Below, in pieces: positions 16,034-24,332 of a stretch of DNA of 30,154 bases (its first letter is position 1; each line of letters starts with the position of its first letter). Source of the DNA: Bacteroidales bacterium UBA1715. Lineage in GTDB: Bacteria > Bacteroidota > Bacteroidia > Bacteroidales > UBA1715. The stretch is taken from contig DCIX01000026.1 in the NCBI GenBank assembly GCA_002317135.1, positions 1 through 30,154 on the forward strand. The letters run 5' to 3'. The translations under genes and the position numbers were made by a program. The notes under the pieces were generated by a model that saw nothing but the letters and a program-made list of their open reading frames with translations, had not been told where the DNA came from and searched no databases.

Positions 16034-17569
16034 TTATCCAGCCCAATGTTCTCTATCTAAACTTCTGTATTGAATTGCTTCCGACAAATGTTCTGCCTGA
16101 ATTTGCTCTGAACCTGCCAAATCTGCTATTGTACGAGAGACTTTTATAATTCTATCGTATGCACGGGCAGACAGGCCTAATTTCTCCATTGCAGTCTTCA
16201 AAATCGACTGACATTCTTCATTCAACACGCAATAGGTACGAATCATTTTTGCATCCATCTGTGCATTACAATAAATCGGCATATTTTCAAATCGTTTCTG
16301 TTGAATTTCCCGACATTTCACAACTCTTTCACGAATAGATTGACTACTTTCCTCCTGCGATTTTTTCGACAATTCCTTAAACGGAACTGGTACAACTTCT
16401 ATATGAATATCTATTCTATCCAATAATGGTCCAGAAATTCGATTCAAATATTTTTGAACAACTCCAGGACTACACACGCAGGCTTTCTCTGGATGATTAT
16501 AATAGCCACACGGACAAGGATTCATAGAAGCAATCAGCATGAAACTTGCCGGATAGTCTACGGTAAATTTTGCTCGGGAAATATTGATATGTCTATCTTC
16601 CAACGGCTGACGCATCACTTCCAAGACCTGCCGTTTAAATTCTGGAAGTTCGTCTAGAAATAAAACGCCATTATGTGCCAACGAAATTTCTCCCGGTTGT
16701 GGATATGTACCACCACCAACCAAAGCAACATCACTTACCGTATGGTGCGGAGAACGAAATGGACGCTCTGTCATCAAAGAAATATGTCCGCCTAATTTTC
16801 CCGCTACCGAGTGAATTTTTGTAGTCTCCAATGCCTCATGCAACGTCAGCGGTGGAAGTATAGACACGATTCGTTTAGCTATCATTGTTTTACCTGCTCC
16901 CGGAGGACCAACCATAATTAGATTATGGCCACCAGCTGCAGCAATTTCCATTGCTCGCTTTACATTTTCTTGACCTTTCACATCAGAAAAATCAAACGAA
17001 CATGCCTGCACATGCTTGAAAAATTCTTCTCGTGTATTTATAACAGTCTTTTCTAACTCTTTTTTACCTTCAAAGAAATCAATTACCTCACTTATATTCT
17101 CAACGCCATATACATCTAAATCATTAACGACTGCAGCCTCACGGGCATTTTCCTTGGGTAAAATAAATCCTTTAAATCCGAACTTACGAGCTTCTATTGC
17201 CATAGACAACGCTCCGCAAATCCGATGAACGCCGCCATCCAAAGAGAGTTCTCCCATAATAATATAGTCACCTACATGTTCCGAGGCAATTTGTTTCGAT
17301 CCAGCTAAAATCCCTATCGCCAAAGTTAAATCATACGCTGTTCCCTCCTTCCGAATATCGGCAGGTGCCATATTTATCGTGATTTTCCGACCTGGCAACT
17401 GATACCCTACACTCCGCAGAGCAGATTCTATTCGTTGCTGACTTTCTTTTACCGCACTATCGGGTAAACCGACTAAATAAAAATTCACACCGCTGACAAT
17501 ATCTGTTTCAACGGTAATAATGCGTGCGTCAATACCATTGACGGCACCTCCAAATGTTTTTACTAACAT
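16034..17569 (-). CDS. YifB/ComM-family Mg-chelatase-like AAA+ ATPase
   Basis: A 511-aa protein of the ComM/YifB family. Residues 1-170 form the N-terminal Lon-S5-like ChlI domain (KTFGGAVNGIDARIITVETD), then the AAA+ core with Walker A GPPGAGKT (221-228), the insert FRSPHHTVSDVALVGGG, Walker B VLFLDELPEF, and a Cys-rich stretch PCPCGYYNHPEKACVCSP, ending in the C-terminal Mg-chelatase domain. In Vibrio and Haemophilus ComM is a hexameric helicase that promotes branch migration in natural transformation; most genomes keep it as a core gene. I chose the ATG at 17569 (MLVKTF, the family start) over 17599. It is the first gene of a minus-strand run leading into the hicA remnant. Confidence 0.92.
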   Translation of the reverse strand: MLVKTFGGAVNGIDARIITVETDIVSGVNFYLVGLPDSAVKESQQRIESALRSVGYQLPGRKITINMAPADIRKEGTAYDLTLAIGILAGSKQIASEHVGDYIIMGELSLDGGVHRICGALSMAIEARKFGFKGFILPKENAREAAVVNDLDVYGVENISEVIDFFEGKKELEKTVINTREEFFKHVQACSFDFSDVKGQENVKRAMEIAAAGGHNLIMVGPPGAGKTMIAKRIVSILPPLTLHEALETTKIHSVAGKLGGHISLMTERPFRSPHHTVSDVALVGGGTYPQPGEISLAHNGVLFLDELPEFKRQVLEVMRQPLEDRHINISRAKFTVDYPASFMLIASMNPCPCGYYNHPEKACVCSPGVVQKYLNRISGPLLDRIDIHIEVVPVPFKELSKKSQEESSQSIRERVVKCREIQQKRFENMPIYCNAQMDAKMIRTYCVLNEECQSILKTAMEKLGLSARAYDRIIKVSRTIADLAGSEQIQAEHLSEAIQYRSLDREHWAG

Positions 17570-17594
17570 AGTTTTGTTTTTTTCGTTATGTTTT

Positions 17595-17610
17595 GACATG
17601 TTTCCATGTC
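17595..17610. repeat. Short inverted repeat in the yifB leader
   Basis: GACATG (17595-17600) and CATGTC (17605-17610) are perfect inverted copies with a 4-base spacer, 26 bases upstream of the yifB ATG. A minus-strand -7 box candidate TATTTTTG lies at 17633-17626. It may be an operator or a short leader hairpin; six bases can occur by chance. Confidence 0.3.
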
Positions 17611-17671
17611 TGGCTTTTTCAATGTCAAAAATAAGAAAAAACTTATAATCTCAGTCGTAAAATTGAAACAA

Positions 17672-17701
17672 AAGAAAAAGGCGTTGCATAGCAACGCCTT
17701 T
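17672..17701 (-). terminator. Intrinsic terminator of ddl
   Basis: An 11-bp perfect stem, AAAGGCGTTGC (17677-17687) with GCAACGCCTTT (17691-17701), loop of three bases. On the minus strand it is followed by TTTTTCTTTTG. It lies 27 bases after the ddl stop. Confidence 0.9.
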
Positions 17702-17728
17702 CAATATACTGTATATCAAAAGAACATA

Positions 17729-18712
17729 CTATCTTTTCGACAATGCTCTTTTAATTATTGCGGTAAACACATCACCTTCGTTCAAGCCTTCTGCTCTCAT
17801 TTGTTTTGGAACAATGCTCGCTTTACTCATACCTGGATTCGTATTGATTTCCAAGAAATTCATATCTCCATTTTGTGTTATAATAAAATCAACACGACAA
17901 ATACCGAAACAGTCAAGATATTTATAGATTTTCGCTGTCATATCTTTACAAGCGGCTGTAATATGCATTGGCAATTCTGCAGGTGTAATTTCTTGACTAA
18001 AACCTGCTTCATATTTTGCTTGATAGTCGAAAAATTCATTTTTCGTTTGAATTTCTGTAATTGGCAACACATGAACACCATCCTCAACTTCATACACACC
18101 AACAGAAACTTCTATACCTTTTACAAATCGTTCTATAATTACTTCTGTATCTTCTTCAAAAGCCTTTTGAATTGCAGGAATCATAGCGTCTTCTGTTTTT
18201 ACTTTTGAAACGCCAAAACTTGAACCTCCATTATTTGGTTTAACAAAACAAGGTAAACCTACTTTTTCTATTATTCCCTGAACATCAATAGAATCGCTTG
18301 GACGAAGCAAAACAGCATCGGCAGTTTTAACACCAAAAGATTTCAAGAATGTTTTTGTTGCATATTTGTTGAATGTTAATGAGCCAGAGAATACACCGCA
18401 ACTTGTATATGGAATACCCATTAATTCCCAATAGCCAGGCATTTTTCCATCTTCTCCTGGTGTTCCATGAATTGAGTTATAAACACAGTCAAATTTGATT
18501 TTCTCTCCTTTATATTCAAAAGAGAAATCACTTTTATTTATTGGAAATTCGCCATCTGGTGTTTGCACCATCCACTCATCATGAGAAATGAATACTGGAT
18601 ATGCATCATATTCATTTTTGTCAATCATACCACACACTTGAATGGCACTATTTTTTGAAATGTCAGATTCCGAAGAAAAACTTCCACCTACAACTGCTAT
18701 TTTTTGTTTCAT
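17729..18712 (-). CDS. ddl: D-alanine--D-alanine ligase
   Basis: A 327-aa ATP-grasp enzyme that joins two D-Ala residues for the peptidoglycan pentapeptide. Visible hallmarks are GGSFSSESDISKNSA (8-22, containing the catalytic Glu-Ser region), SIHGTPGEDGKMPGYWELMG, the ATP-binding CFVKPNNGGSSFGVSKV, the metal-binding FLEINTNPGMS and the final RAEGLNEGDVF. Length is normal. I start it at the ATG at 18712 (MKQKIAVVGG); seven more codons upstream are open but not expected. Nothing indicates a D-Ala-D-Lac (vancomycin-resistance) type with certainty; a housekeeping role is assumed. Its upstream neighbour is a class IV aminotransferase, 63 bases away. Confidence 0.95.
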   Translation of the reverse strand: MKQKIAVVGGSFSSESDISKNSAIQVCGMIDKNEYDAYPVFISHDEWMVQTPDGEFPINKSDFSFEYKGEKIKFDCVYNSIHGTPGEDGKMPGYWELMGIPYTSCGVFSGSLTFNKYATKTFLKSFGVKTADAVLLRPSDSIDVQGIIEKVGLPCFVKPNNGGSSFGVSKVKTEDAMIPAIQKAFEEDTEVIIERFVKGIEVSVGVYEVEDGVHVLPITEIQTKNEFFDYQAKYEAGFSQEITPAELPMHITAACKDMTAKIYKYLDCFGICRVDFIITQNGDMNFLEINTNPGMSKASIVPKQMRAEGLNEGDVFTAIIKRALSKR

Positions 18713-18775
18713 AATGTATAAAAATTTATTCATTCATTGGGACAAAGCAAAGCTTTTTCCCTACGTTAATTACAT

Positions 18776-19588
18776 CTATTTATGTTCTTGTATATATTGC
18801 GCAATTTGTGCATCGTAAGCTTGTGCAATTTGTTTTACAATTGGATTTGCAACATCATATTTTCTATCTTCTATTGCTCGAATAGGCAACACTTTCGGTG
18901 ATGTTCCCGAAACAAATGCCGCATCGAATCCAGCAATTTCGTCCAACGAAATTTTTCGTTCTTCTAAAGGAATCTGCAATTCACGGATAATATCCAAAAT
19001 CTGTAGACGAGTAATTCCACACAACACATCTTCCGCCAAGGCTGTAATAACCGTACCATCTTTCACGAAAAACGTGTTTGACTTACTTCCTTCCGTCACG
19101 TTACCTTGCATATCAACAAGCAAAACCTCATACACTCCAGTTTCTGCAATTTTCTTATATGCATTGGTTTTCACCGCCGCCTCTTGTTTTACATTCGGAT
19201 TGGAACGCTCTCCTTGAAATGTACCACATTCCACACCTTGTGCATACATTTCTGCAGTTGGATAGGAATGTTTTATTTCGTAAACCAAGAATTGTGTTGA
19301 TTCAGCAATACTATAGACACAACGGATATTTCCGTCTTTCAATCCAAATTGTTTTATAAAAGAAAGTATGTTTTCGGCAAAAACAGAATCAGCAAATGGT
19401 TTCTCTCTTCCCGACAATAAAAAAGATTTGAAAAAACGTTCCGAATGATCCTCCAAATATAAAGGAACACTGTCCATTACCCGAAGCACATCGTAAATCA
19501 CAACAGCATTTTGGGGAATGTCGACAGTTGTAGCATCCACCATCTGACCATCCTGTAAAATCATATTTGAAACGCAATCTACAACCAT
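18776..19588 (-). CDS. PLP-dependent class IV aminotransferase family protein
   Basis: A 270-aa fold-type IV PLP enzyme of the group that contains branched-chain aminotransferase, D-amino acid aminotransferase and aminodeoxychorismate lyase. The Schiff-base lysine is most likely Lys140 (AAVKTNAYKKI), and the cofactor-binding segments EGSKSNTFFV and LCGITRLQIL are intact, as is the C-terminal FVSGTSPKVLPI. Which reaction it performs cannot be settled by eye; it is shorter than IlvE and near D-amino acid aminotransferase or PabC in size. The ATG at 19588 gives full family length; a second one lies at 19564. It precedes ddl on the same strand, which makes a D-amino-acid role an attractive but unproven idea. 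Confidence 0.82.
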   Translation of the reverse strand: MVVDCVSNMILQDGQMVDATTVDIPQNAVVIYDVLRVMDSVPLYLEDHSERFFKSFLLSGREKPFADSVFAENILSFIKQFGLKDGNIRCVYSIAESTQFLVYEIKHSYPTAEMYAQGVECGTFQGERSNPNVKQEAAVKTNAYKKIAETGVYEVLLVDMQGNVTEGSKSNTFFVKDGTVITALAEDVLCGITRLQILDIIRELQIPLEERKISLDEIAGFDAAFVSGTSPKVLPIRAIEDRKYDVANPIVKQIAQAYDAQIAQYIQEHK

Positions 19589-19668
19589 ATCTTTTTTTAG
19601 TAAAAGTATTAAAAAACAACACTAATACCGGTTCGGGAACTATTTTTTTTCAACTACTTATTTACAAT

Positions 19669-19700
19669 AAAAAGGGCGACCTCGTTTCCGAAATCGCCCC
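19669..19700 (-). terminator. Intrinsic terminator of the FadL-like gene
   Basis: GGGCGA (19674-19679) pairs with TCGCCC (19694-19699); the loop can add TTTC/GAAA pairing. On the minus strand the hairpin is followed by CCCTTTTTATTG. It ends 24 bases after the porin stop codon and about 80 bases before the aminotransferase ATG. Confidence 0.75.
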
Positions 19701-19722
19701 TAATGGTAGTTTTCAGTGGATT

Positions 19723-21171
19723 TTAGAACTTAACACCAAAAGTGAAAGTAATATAATCGCGTTTTATTGTTGAATTTGCAGTCAAATCGTCGCCTGCTAA
19801 ATTCTTATATAATGAGTTTGTTTGTTTTGTTTTTGCACGCAACCAAGAGAAATCGCAGTACATTGTGTTTGTAGCAAGACCTACACCTGCCGAATAATCG
19901 TTACGATAGAAATTATCGCCGCTTACGTTTGCATAAGGGTTACCATACATTGCATAACCAGCACGGAAAGTAAATGGTCCATAACGGAATTCACCACCAC
20001 ATTTCAAATTTGTAACCTTACCAAGAGTTGTGTCAATTGTTTCGTTTGCATCGGAAATATCATTATCTGATTCAAACATACAATTTGCGTAGTTCATAGT
20101 TTCAACATCTACACCAACATTTGCAATGTTTTTGTAAACAAAACCCAACGAACCAACATATTTTGCAGGTTGAGCTACCTTGTAATCGTTTGTAGCAGAA
20201 TGTTTGCTCTTTACTGTAGTTTGTCCATCAACATTGATTGCTTTATCGTAGTTTGCAACTATTTGTGTTTCATAATCTTCGCTAATATTGTATTTTAGTG
20301 GAGTATGAATAGCAGCACCTAAACGGATATATTCAATTGGACGAGCAATAACACCGAATTTTCCACCAACACCATTACCAGTCACATCTAATTTTTCGTT
20401 ATATGTAAAACTGTTTAGATATTCCAAATTGTCGTTTTTATCTTTTTCAGTGATTTTTTTGCTTGTACTAAATGCAATATTTTCGAAAACCAAATCAGCA
20501 CCTACAAAAACCCATTCAGAGAAATCTACGCCAAAGTTGAAAAGATATTCGCGTTTAACACCTGCTCTATCAAGTGAAATATCTTGATATTGACCATACA
20601 CACCATCTTTAATGTAGTCAGAGATAATTGTACCATCTGTCAAAGAATCCAACAAATAGGTATTCCAAGCCAATTGGTTGTAATTGTCGTACCATTTTTT
20701 ATTTGATGCCAAACGAACAAAATCATCAGTCAATGAATTTGTTGCATTTTTAGTAGTATATTTTATTGTTTCATCATAGCGGTTTTGTGCATTCATAGCA
20801 AACGCAAACGACAAACCAGAAACAAATACAGAATTTTGTTTCATTGGCTTATATGCAACCAAACCTAAACTTGGGATACGAATTTTGCTTGAAAATGCCT
20901 TATCGTAGCCTGTAAAATAGTTTTCTGACTTTGTGTATTGATATGATGGAGACAATTCAAACACACTTTTCTTGAAAACTGCAGAACCTGCAGGGTTAAC
21001 GCTTAAAGAACCAACATTTCCGCCTAAAGCAGTAGTTGCTCCCGCCATTGCCATATAACGACCATTGCCTTCTACAAAAGACTCGCTATAGCGCAATGCA
21101 TCAGTATAATCTTGAGCCTGCAAAGCCATCGCTCCCAAGAAACTCAACACCAATAAACTTACTTTTTTCAT
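19723..21171 (-). CDS. OmpP1/FadL/TodX-family outer-membrane protein
   Basis: A 482-aa outer-membrane beta-barrel. It has a signal peptide (MKKVSLLVLSFLGAMALQAQ) and then the FadL hatch region in which RYMAMAGATTALGGNVGSLS and VNPAGSAVFKKS match the family's NPA-type motif near the N-terminus. Many amphipathic strands follow and the protein ends in a barrel-closing ITFTFGVKF. FadL-family channels bring hydrophobic compounds such as long-chain fatty acids or aromatics across the outer membrane by lateral diffusion. No fatty-acid genes adjoin it. It lies 38 bases after the Ser-rich lipoprotein gene, but a -7 box of its own is present. Confidence 0.88.
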   Translation of the reverse strand: MKKVSLLVLSFLGAMALQAQDYTDALRYSESFVEGNGRYMAMAGATTALGGNVGSLSVNPAGSAVFKKSVFELSPSYQYTKSENYFTGYDKAFSSKIRIPSLGLVAYKPMKQNSVFVSGLSFAFAMNAQNRYDETIKYTTKNATNSLTDDFVRLASNKKWYDNYNQLAWNTYLLDSLTDGTIISDYIKDGVYGQYQDISLDRAGVKREYLFNFGVDFSEWVFVGADLVFENIAFSTSKKITEKDKNDNLEYLNSFTYNEKLDVTGNGVGGKFGVIARPIEYIRLGAAIHTPLKYNISEDYETQIVANYDKAINVDGQTTVKSKHSATNDYKVAQPAKYVGSLGFVYKNIANVGVDVETMNYANCMFESDNDISDANETIDTTLGKVTNLKCGGEFRYGPFTFRAGYAMYGNPYANVSGDNFYRNDYSAGVGLATNTMYCDFSWLRAKTKQTNSLYKNLAGDDLTANSTIKRDYITFTFGVKF

Positions 21172-21187
21172 AACAAATTATTTTTTG

Positions 21188-21195
21188 CAAATATA
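21188..21195 (-). promoter_or_regulatory. -7 box candidate of the FadL-like gene
   Basis: On the minus strand the sequence is TATATTTG, 16 bases before the ATG at 21171 and only 15 bases after the upstream gene's stop. No matching TTTG lies at the -33 distance, where the upstream coding sequence ends. Confidence 0.4.
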
Positions 21196-21209
21196 AAAAA
21201 CTTTTACAA

Positions 21210-22418
21210 TTATCTACGACTTGATGAACTACTCCGTGAAGATGAACTACTTGACGAGCTACTTCTCGATGAACTGCTACTTGGACGACTACTTGAAGAG
21301 TGAGACGAATAACTGCTTGAAGAACTATGCGAAGAACTACTGCTTGGTCTTACCGAAGAACTTTTTGTAGTGTTCGAAGAACTGCTACTGCTTCGTGTAG
21401 AAGTACTACGGGAACTAGAAGAGCTCGATGATGTGCCATACGAACGAGTTGAACTTGACGAACTACTTGTAGCTGTTCTTGAAGAAGATGTCGAAGACGA
21501 ACTTCTTGTTGCTGGACTTGCAGAACTACTTTTTGTAGTAGTTGTTGTTCGTGTAGATGTGCCACGAGAACTAGTTGCAGGCGTAGTTGTTCTTGTTGAC
21601 GAGCTTGTTGAAACACCTGTGCGTGTTGAAGTTGCCGTGCCACTTTTCACTGTTGCTGATGAAGTACTTCTAGTCGAAGCACTACGAGTTGTTCCTGTTG
21701 CTGGTGCACCTGAATGTACAGAACTATTATCGCTCTTCACCGTTGTTCCTGTTCTCGTAGAAGCAGAACGAGTTGAATTTACCGCACCATTTGCTGTAGA
21801 ACTTTTTGTTGTAGGTGCTGTTGAACGAACTGAAGCAGCATCTCTTGTACTCACAGTTGAACGTGTAGACGATGTTCTATGAGAATCATAACGATTACCA
21901 TAATAGTGGCTTACTGGAGGACGGTGGCCATAATTTCTATGATAATATGGACGATGATAATCATAGTGATGATAATAGTATGGACGATGCCAGTAGTAAT
22001 AATCATAATGACGAGGATACCAATAACTATATGAATATGGATACCAATAGTCATAATAATATGTACGATAATAATGACGACCGTATGGGTAATAACCAAC
22101 AGACCAGAATGGTCCACCAATTCTAAAAGAAACATCCCACGTTGGATCATACGAGGTCATTAGACGACGAGAATAATAATAGTCATCATCATAAATTGAA
22201 TAATCAACATCAGATTCAACAACTTCTGTTTCTGAATTTTCAGTCACAACATCAGAGGCACCTTCATCAACAGTTTCTACTGTAGATTGAGGTGCGGCAT
22301 ACGTTACAACAACATCAGGTTCTGTAACATCGGTATATTGAGCATTAAAAGACTCCAACGACGCACACGATACCATTAAAAAAGACACTAATGCAAAAAT
22401 TGGGAAAGTTGTTTTCAT
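21210..22418 (-). CDS. Probable lipoprotein with Tyr/His-rich domain and Ser/Thr/Arg low-complexity tail
   Basis: A 402-aa protein with no family I can name. The N-terminus MKTTFPIFALVSFLMVSC looks like a lipoprotein signal with the acylated Cys at 18. Residues about 19-75 are acidic. Residues about 105-178 are dominated by Tyr, His, Arg, Trp and Pro (for example YYRTYYYDYWYPYSYSYWYP). From about 180 to the end it is almost only Ser, Thr, Arg, Ala and Gly, with long Ser runs near the C-terminus. Such composition suggests a disordered, cell-envelope-located protein able to bind metals, polysaccharide or nucleic acid, but this is inference. I start at 22418 because of the signal sequence; GGAGGA lies 8 bases upstream (22431-22426). 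The tail is encoded by degenerate triplets and could vary in length between strains. Confidence 0.7.
   Translation of the reverse strand: MKTTFPIFALVSFLMVSCASLESFNAQYTDVTEPDVVVTYAAPQSTVETVDEGASDVVTENSETEVVESDVDYSIYDDDYYYSRRLMTSYDPTWDVSFRIGGPFWSVGYYPYGRHYYRTYYYDYWYPYSYSYWYPRHYDYYYWHRPYYYHHYDYHRPYYHRNYGHRPPVSHYYGNRYDSHRTSSTRSTVSTRDAASVRSTAPTTKSSTANGAVNSTRSASTRTGTTVKSDNSSVHSGAPATGTTRSASTRSTSSATVKSGTATSTRTGVSTSSSTRTTTPATSSRGTSTRTTTTTKSSSASPATRSSSSTSSSRTATSSSSSSTRSYGTSSSSSSSRSTSTRSSSSSSNTTKSSSVRPSSSSSHSSSSSYSSHSSSSRPSSSSSRSSSSSSSSSRSSSSSRR
21213..21880 (-). repeat. Degenerate Ser/Thr/Arg triplet region
   Basis: This coding stretch consists of imprecise trinucleotide-scale repeats (codons AGT, AGC, TCT, TCA, ACT, CGT in mixed order). 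It produces long spurious open frames on both strands. It is low complexity rather than a perfect microsatellite. Confidence 0.6.
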
Positions 22419-22513
22419 AGTTAAATCCTCCAAACGGTTAAAGATATCAATAATTTTTTTTTCTTTGTATAAAATTTCAAGATTTTACAATAAGCAAATA
22501 TTGTTCCAAAATT

Positions 22514-23986
22514 ATGGCTAAACTGACAAAACGAAGTGAAAATTATTCACAATGGTACAACGAACTCGTTGTAGCAGCGAATTTGGCGGAAACTTCTGCC
22601 GTTCGCGGATGTATGGTAATCAAACCATACGGTTACGCAATATGGGAAAAAATGCAACACCAATTAGACTCAATGTTTAAAGCTACAGGTCACGTAAATG
22701 CATACTTTCCACTTTTCATACCAAAATCTTTCTTCAGCCGCGAGGCAAGCCACGTTGAAGGTTTTGCTAAAGAATGTGCTGTTGTAACGCACTATCGTTT
22801 AAAAAACGATCCAGAGGGTAAAGGTGTAATTGTTGACGAAAATGCAAAATTGGAAGAAGAACTTGTTGTTCGTCCAACATCTGAAACAATTATTTGGAGT
22901 ACCTATAAGAAATGGGTTCAATCGTACAGAGACCTTCCTATTCTTTGTAACCAATGGGCTAACGTGGTTCGTTGGGAAATGCGTACCCGCCTATTCCTTC
23001 GTACCGCAGAATTTTTGTGGCAAGAAGGTCACACTGCTCATGCGACTTCTGAAGAAGCACGCGAAGAAGCAGAAAAAATGATAAATGTATATGCCGACTT
23101 TGCTGAAAATTTCTTGGCTATTCCTGTAATTAAAGGTGTAAAATCTGCAAATGAGCGTTTTGCTGGAGCATTGGACACATACACTATCGAAGCCTTGATG
23201 CAAGACGGAAAGGCACTTCAATCTGGAACATCACACTTTTTAGGACAAAATTTCGCAAAAGCATTTGATGTAACATTCACAAAGAAAGACGGTACTTCCG
23301 ACTATGTTTGGGCTACATCTTGGGGTGTTTCAACTCGTTTGATGGGTGCTTTAATTATGACTCACTCCGATGATAATGGTTTGGTACTTCCTCCAAAATT
23401 GGCTCCAATTCAAGTAGTTATCGTTCCTATTTATAAGACAGAAGAACAACTTGCTGCCATTACAGAAAAGGCGACTGCAATCAAGAAAAATCTTGAAGCA
23501 AAAGGTATCACAGTTAAATTTGACGACGACGATACACAAAAACCAGGATGGAAATTTGCCGAATACGAATTGAAAGGTGTGCCTGTTCGTTTGGCATTAG
23601 GTGCGCGCGATCTTGAAAACGGAACAATTGAAGTTGCTCGCCGCGATACATTAACGAAAGAAACATTGCCAATTGACAATATTGAAGAATCGGTAGAAAA
23701 ACTACTTAATGAAATTCAAAAGAATTTATTCAACAAAGCATTGGAATATCGCAAAGCACATACATACAAGGTAGATACATACGAAGAGTTCAAAGAAAGA
23801 ATTAAAAATGTTGACGGTTTCATTCTTGCTCACTGGGACGGCACAACCGAAACAGAAGAGAAAATTAAGGAAGAAACAAAAGCAACAGTTCGTTGTATTC
23901 CTTTCGATGCTCCAGAAGAAGAAGGAACATGTATTTTCACAGGAAAACCTTCACACAAACGAGCATTGTTTGCAATTGCATACTAA
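22514..23986 (+). CDS. proS: Prolyl-tRNA synthetase, archaeal/eukaryotic type
   Basis: A 490-aa class II aminoacyl-tRNA synthetase that charges tRNA-Pro. The N-terminal segment RGCMVIKPYGYAIWEKMQ, motif 2 QWANVVRWEMRTRLFLRTAE, and GTSHFLGQNFAKAFDVTF are those of the ProS type that lacks the bacterial editing insertion. The anticodon-binding domain (QVVIVPIYKTEEQL) is followed by the extra C-terminal domain with Cys and ends in Tyr (LFAIAY), a hallmark of this type. Full length. It is a single-gene unit with a strong terminator behind it. No clear TAnnTTTG box precedes the ATG. Confidence 0.95.
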   Translation: MAKLTKRSENYSQWYNELVVAANLAETSAVRGCMVIKPYGYAIWEKMQHQLDSMFKATGHVNAYFPLFIPKSFFSREASHVEGFAKECAVVTHYRLKNDPEGKGVIVDENAKLEEELVVRPTSETIIWSTYKKWVQSYRDLPILCNQWANVVRWEMRTRLFLRTAEFLWQEGHTAHATSEEAREEAEKMINVYADFAENFLAIPVIKGVKSANERFAGALDTYTIEALMQDGKALQSGTSHFLGQNFAKAFDVTFTKKDGTSDYVWATSWGVSTRLMGALIMTHSDDNGLVLPPKLAPIQVVIVPIYKTEEQLAAITEKATAIKKNLEAKGITVKFDDDDTQKPGWKFAEYELKGVPVRLALGARDLENGTIEVARRDTLTKETLPIDNIEESVEKLLNEIQKNLFNKALEYRKAHTYKVDTYEEFKERIKNVDGFILAHWDGTTETEEKIKEETKATVRCIPFDAPEEEGTCIFTGKPSHKRALFAIAY

Positions 23987-24007
23987 TTAATTCGTAACCA
24001 ATACAAT

Positions 24008-24040
24008 AAAAACGGCGGAACAAATGTTTCGCCGTTTTTT
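24008..24040 (+). terminator. Intrinsic terminator of proS
   Basis: AAAAACGGCG (24008-24017) pairs with CGCCGTTTTT (24030-24039), and GAAC/GTTT extends the stem to 14 bp with loop AAAT. A T tract follows directly. Confidence 0.92.
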
Positions 24041-24059
24041 GTTTATACACTATAATAAA

Positions 24060-24091
24060 TTTGTCAAAATTCAATTAAAATTCTATCTTTG
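24060..24091 (+). promoter_or_regulatory. Promoter of the thiamin operon
   Basis: TTTG (24060-24063), 20 bases, then TATCTTTG (24084-24091): both elements of the Bacteroidota housekeeping promoter at ideal spacing. Transcription should start near 24098, just before the riboswitch. This is the best promoter in the window. Confidence 0.72.
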
Positions 24092-24107
24092 CAATGGAAT
24101 TACAACA

Positions 24108-24182
24108 TAGTAATGCCATAGGGGTGCTGAAAGGCTGAGATTATACCCTTGAACCTGGGCGGGTAATGCTGCCAAGGAAATC
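24108..24182 (+). promoter_or_regulatory. TPP riboswitch (THI element)
   Basis: The conserved thi-box core is plainly present: GGGGTGCTG (24121-24129), GGCTGAGATTATACCC (24133-24148), TTGAACCTG (24149-24157) and the closing GGGTAATGCTGCCAAGGAAA (24161-24180). This is the pyrimidine-sensing CUGAGA and the pyrophosphate-sensing arm of the TPP aptamer. It lies 151 bases upstream of the thiC ATG. Edges of the P1 helix are approximate. When TPP is bound, expression of the operon downstream should fall. Confidence 0.95.
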
Positions 24183-24205
24183 GTATAAGTGTCCTCGACA
24201 CAGGA

Positions 24206-24250
24206 AATCACACCCTATATGCTATTGCTACGGATGTGATTATTTTTTTT
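24206..24250 (+). terminator. Riboswitch expression platform: intrinsic terminator before thiC
   Basis: AATCACA (24206-24212) pairs with TGTGATT (24235-24241), with CC/GG extending the stem past a bulge, and a run of eight T follows (24243-24250). A second small hairpin GTGTC/GACAC (24189-24201) lies between it and the aptamer. The octamer AGGAAATC occurs both at the 3' end of the aptamer (24175-24182) and at the base of this terminator (24202-24209). The layout indicates control by transcription termination, leaving an 82-base leader before thiC. Confidence 0.8.
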
Positions 24251-24332
24251 GCTCTGTGTTGTGCGATTTTCGGACACCCCATTATCCCCAAAACACAACT
24301 TTGAGCGTAGTATTAACTTTAAAATTTGTAAC

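Noticed and set aside
17606..18208. A 200-codon plus-strand open frame
   Set aside because: It runs antisense across the ddl terminator and ddl itself. Its composition (many Phe, Asn, Cys, His) is typical of an antisense shadow, and it has no recognisable motif or start signal.
21370..21882. A 170-codon plus-strand frame rich in Val, Glu and Leu
   Set aside because: It is the complement of the Ser/Thr/Arg triplet region; the acidic/valine pattern follows from that repetition and not from a gene.
21872..22150. Overlapping frames rich in Asn/Asp (plus) and Ile/His (minus)
   Set aside because: These are shadows of the Tyr/His-coding segment of the lipoprotein, caused by repeated TAT, CAT and similar triplets.
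24249..24332. N-terminal extension of ThiC from a TTG codon
   Set aside because: The codons overlap the riboswitch terminator T tract and do not resemble ThiC; the ATG at 24333 gives the family start.
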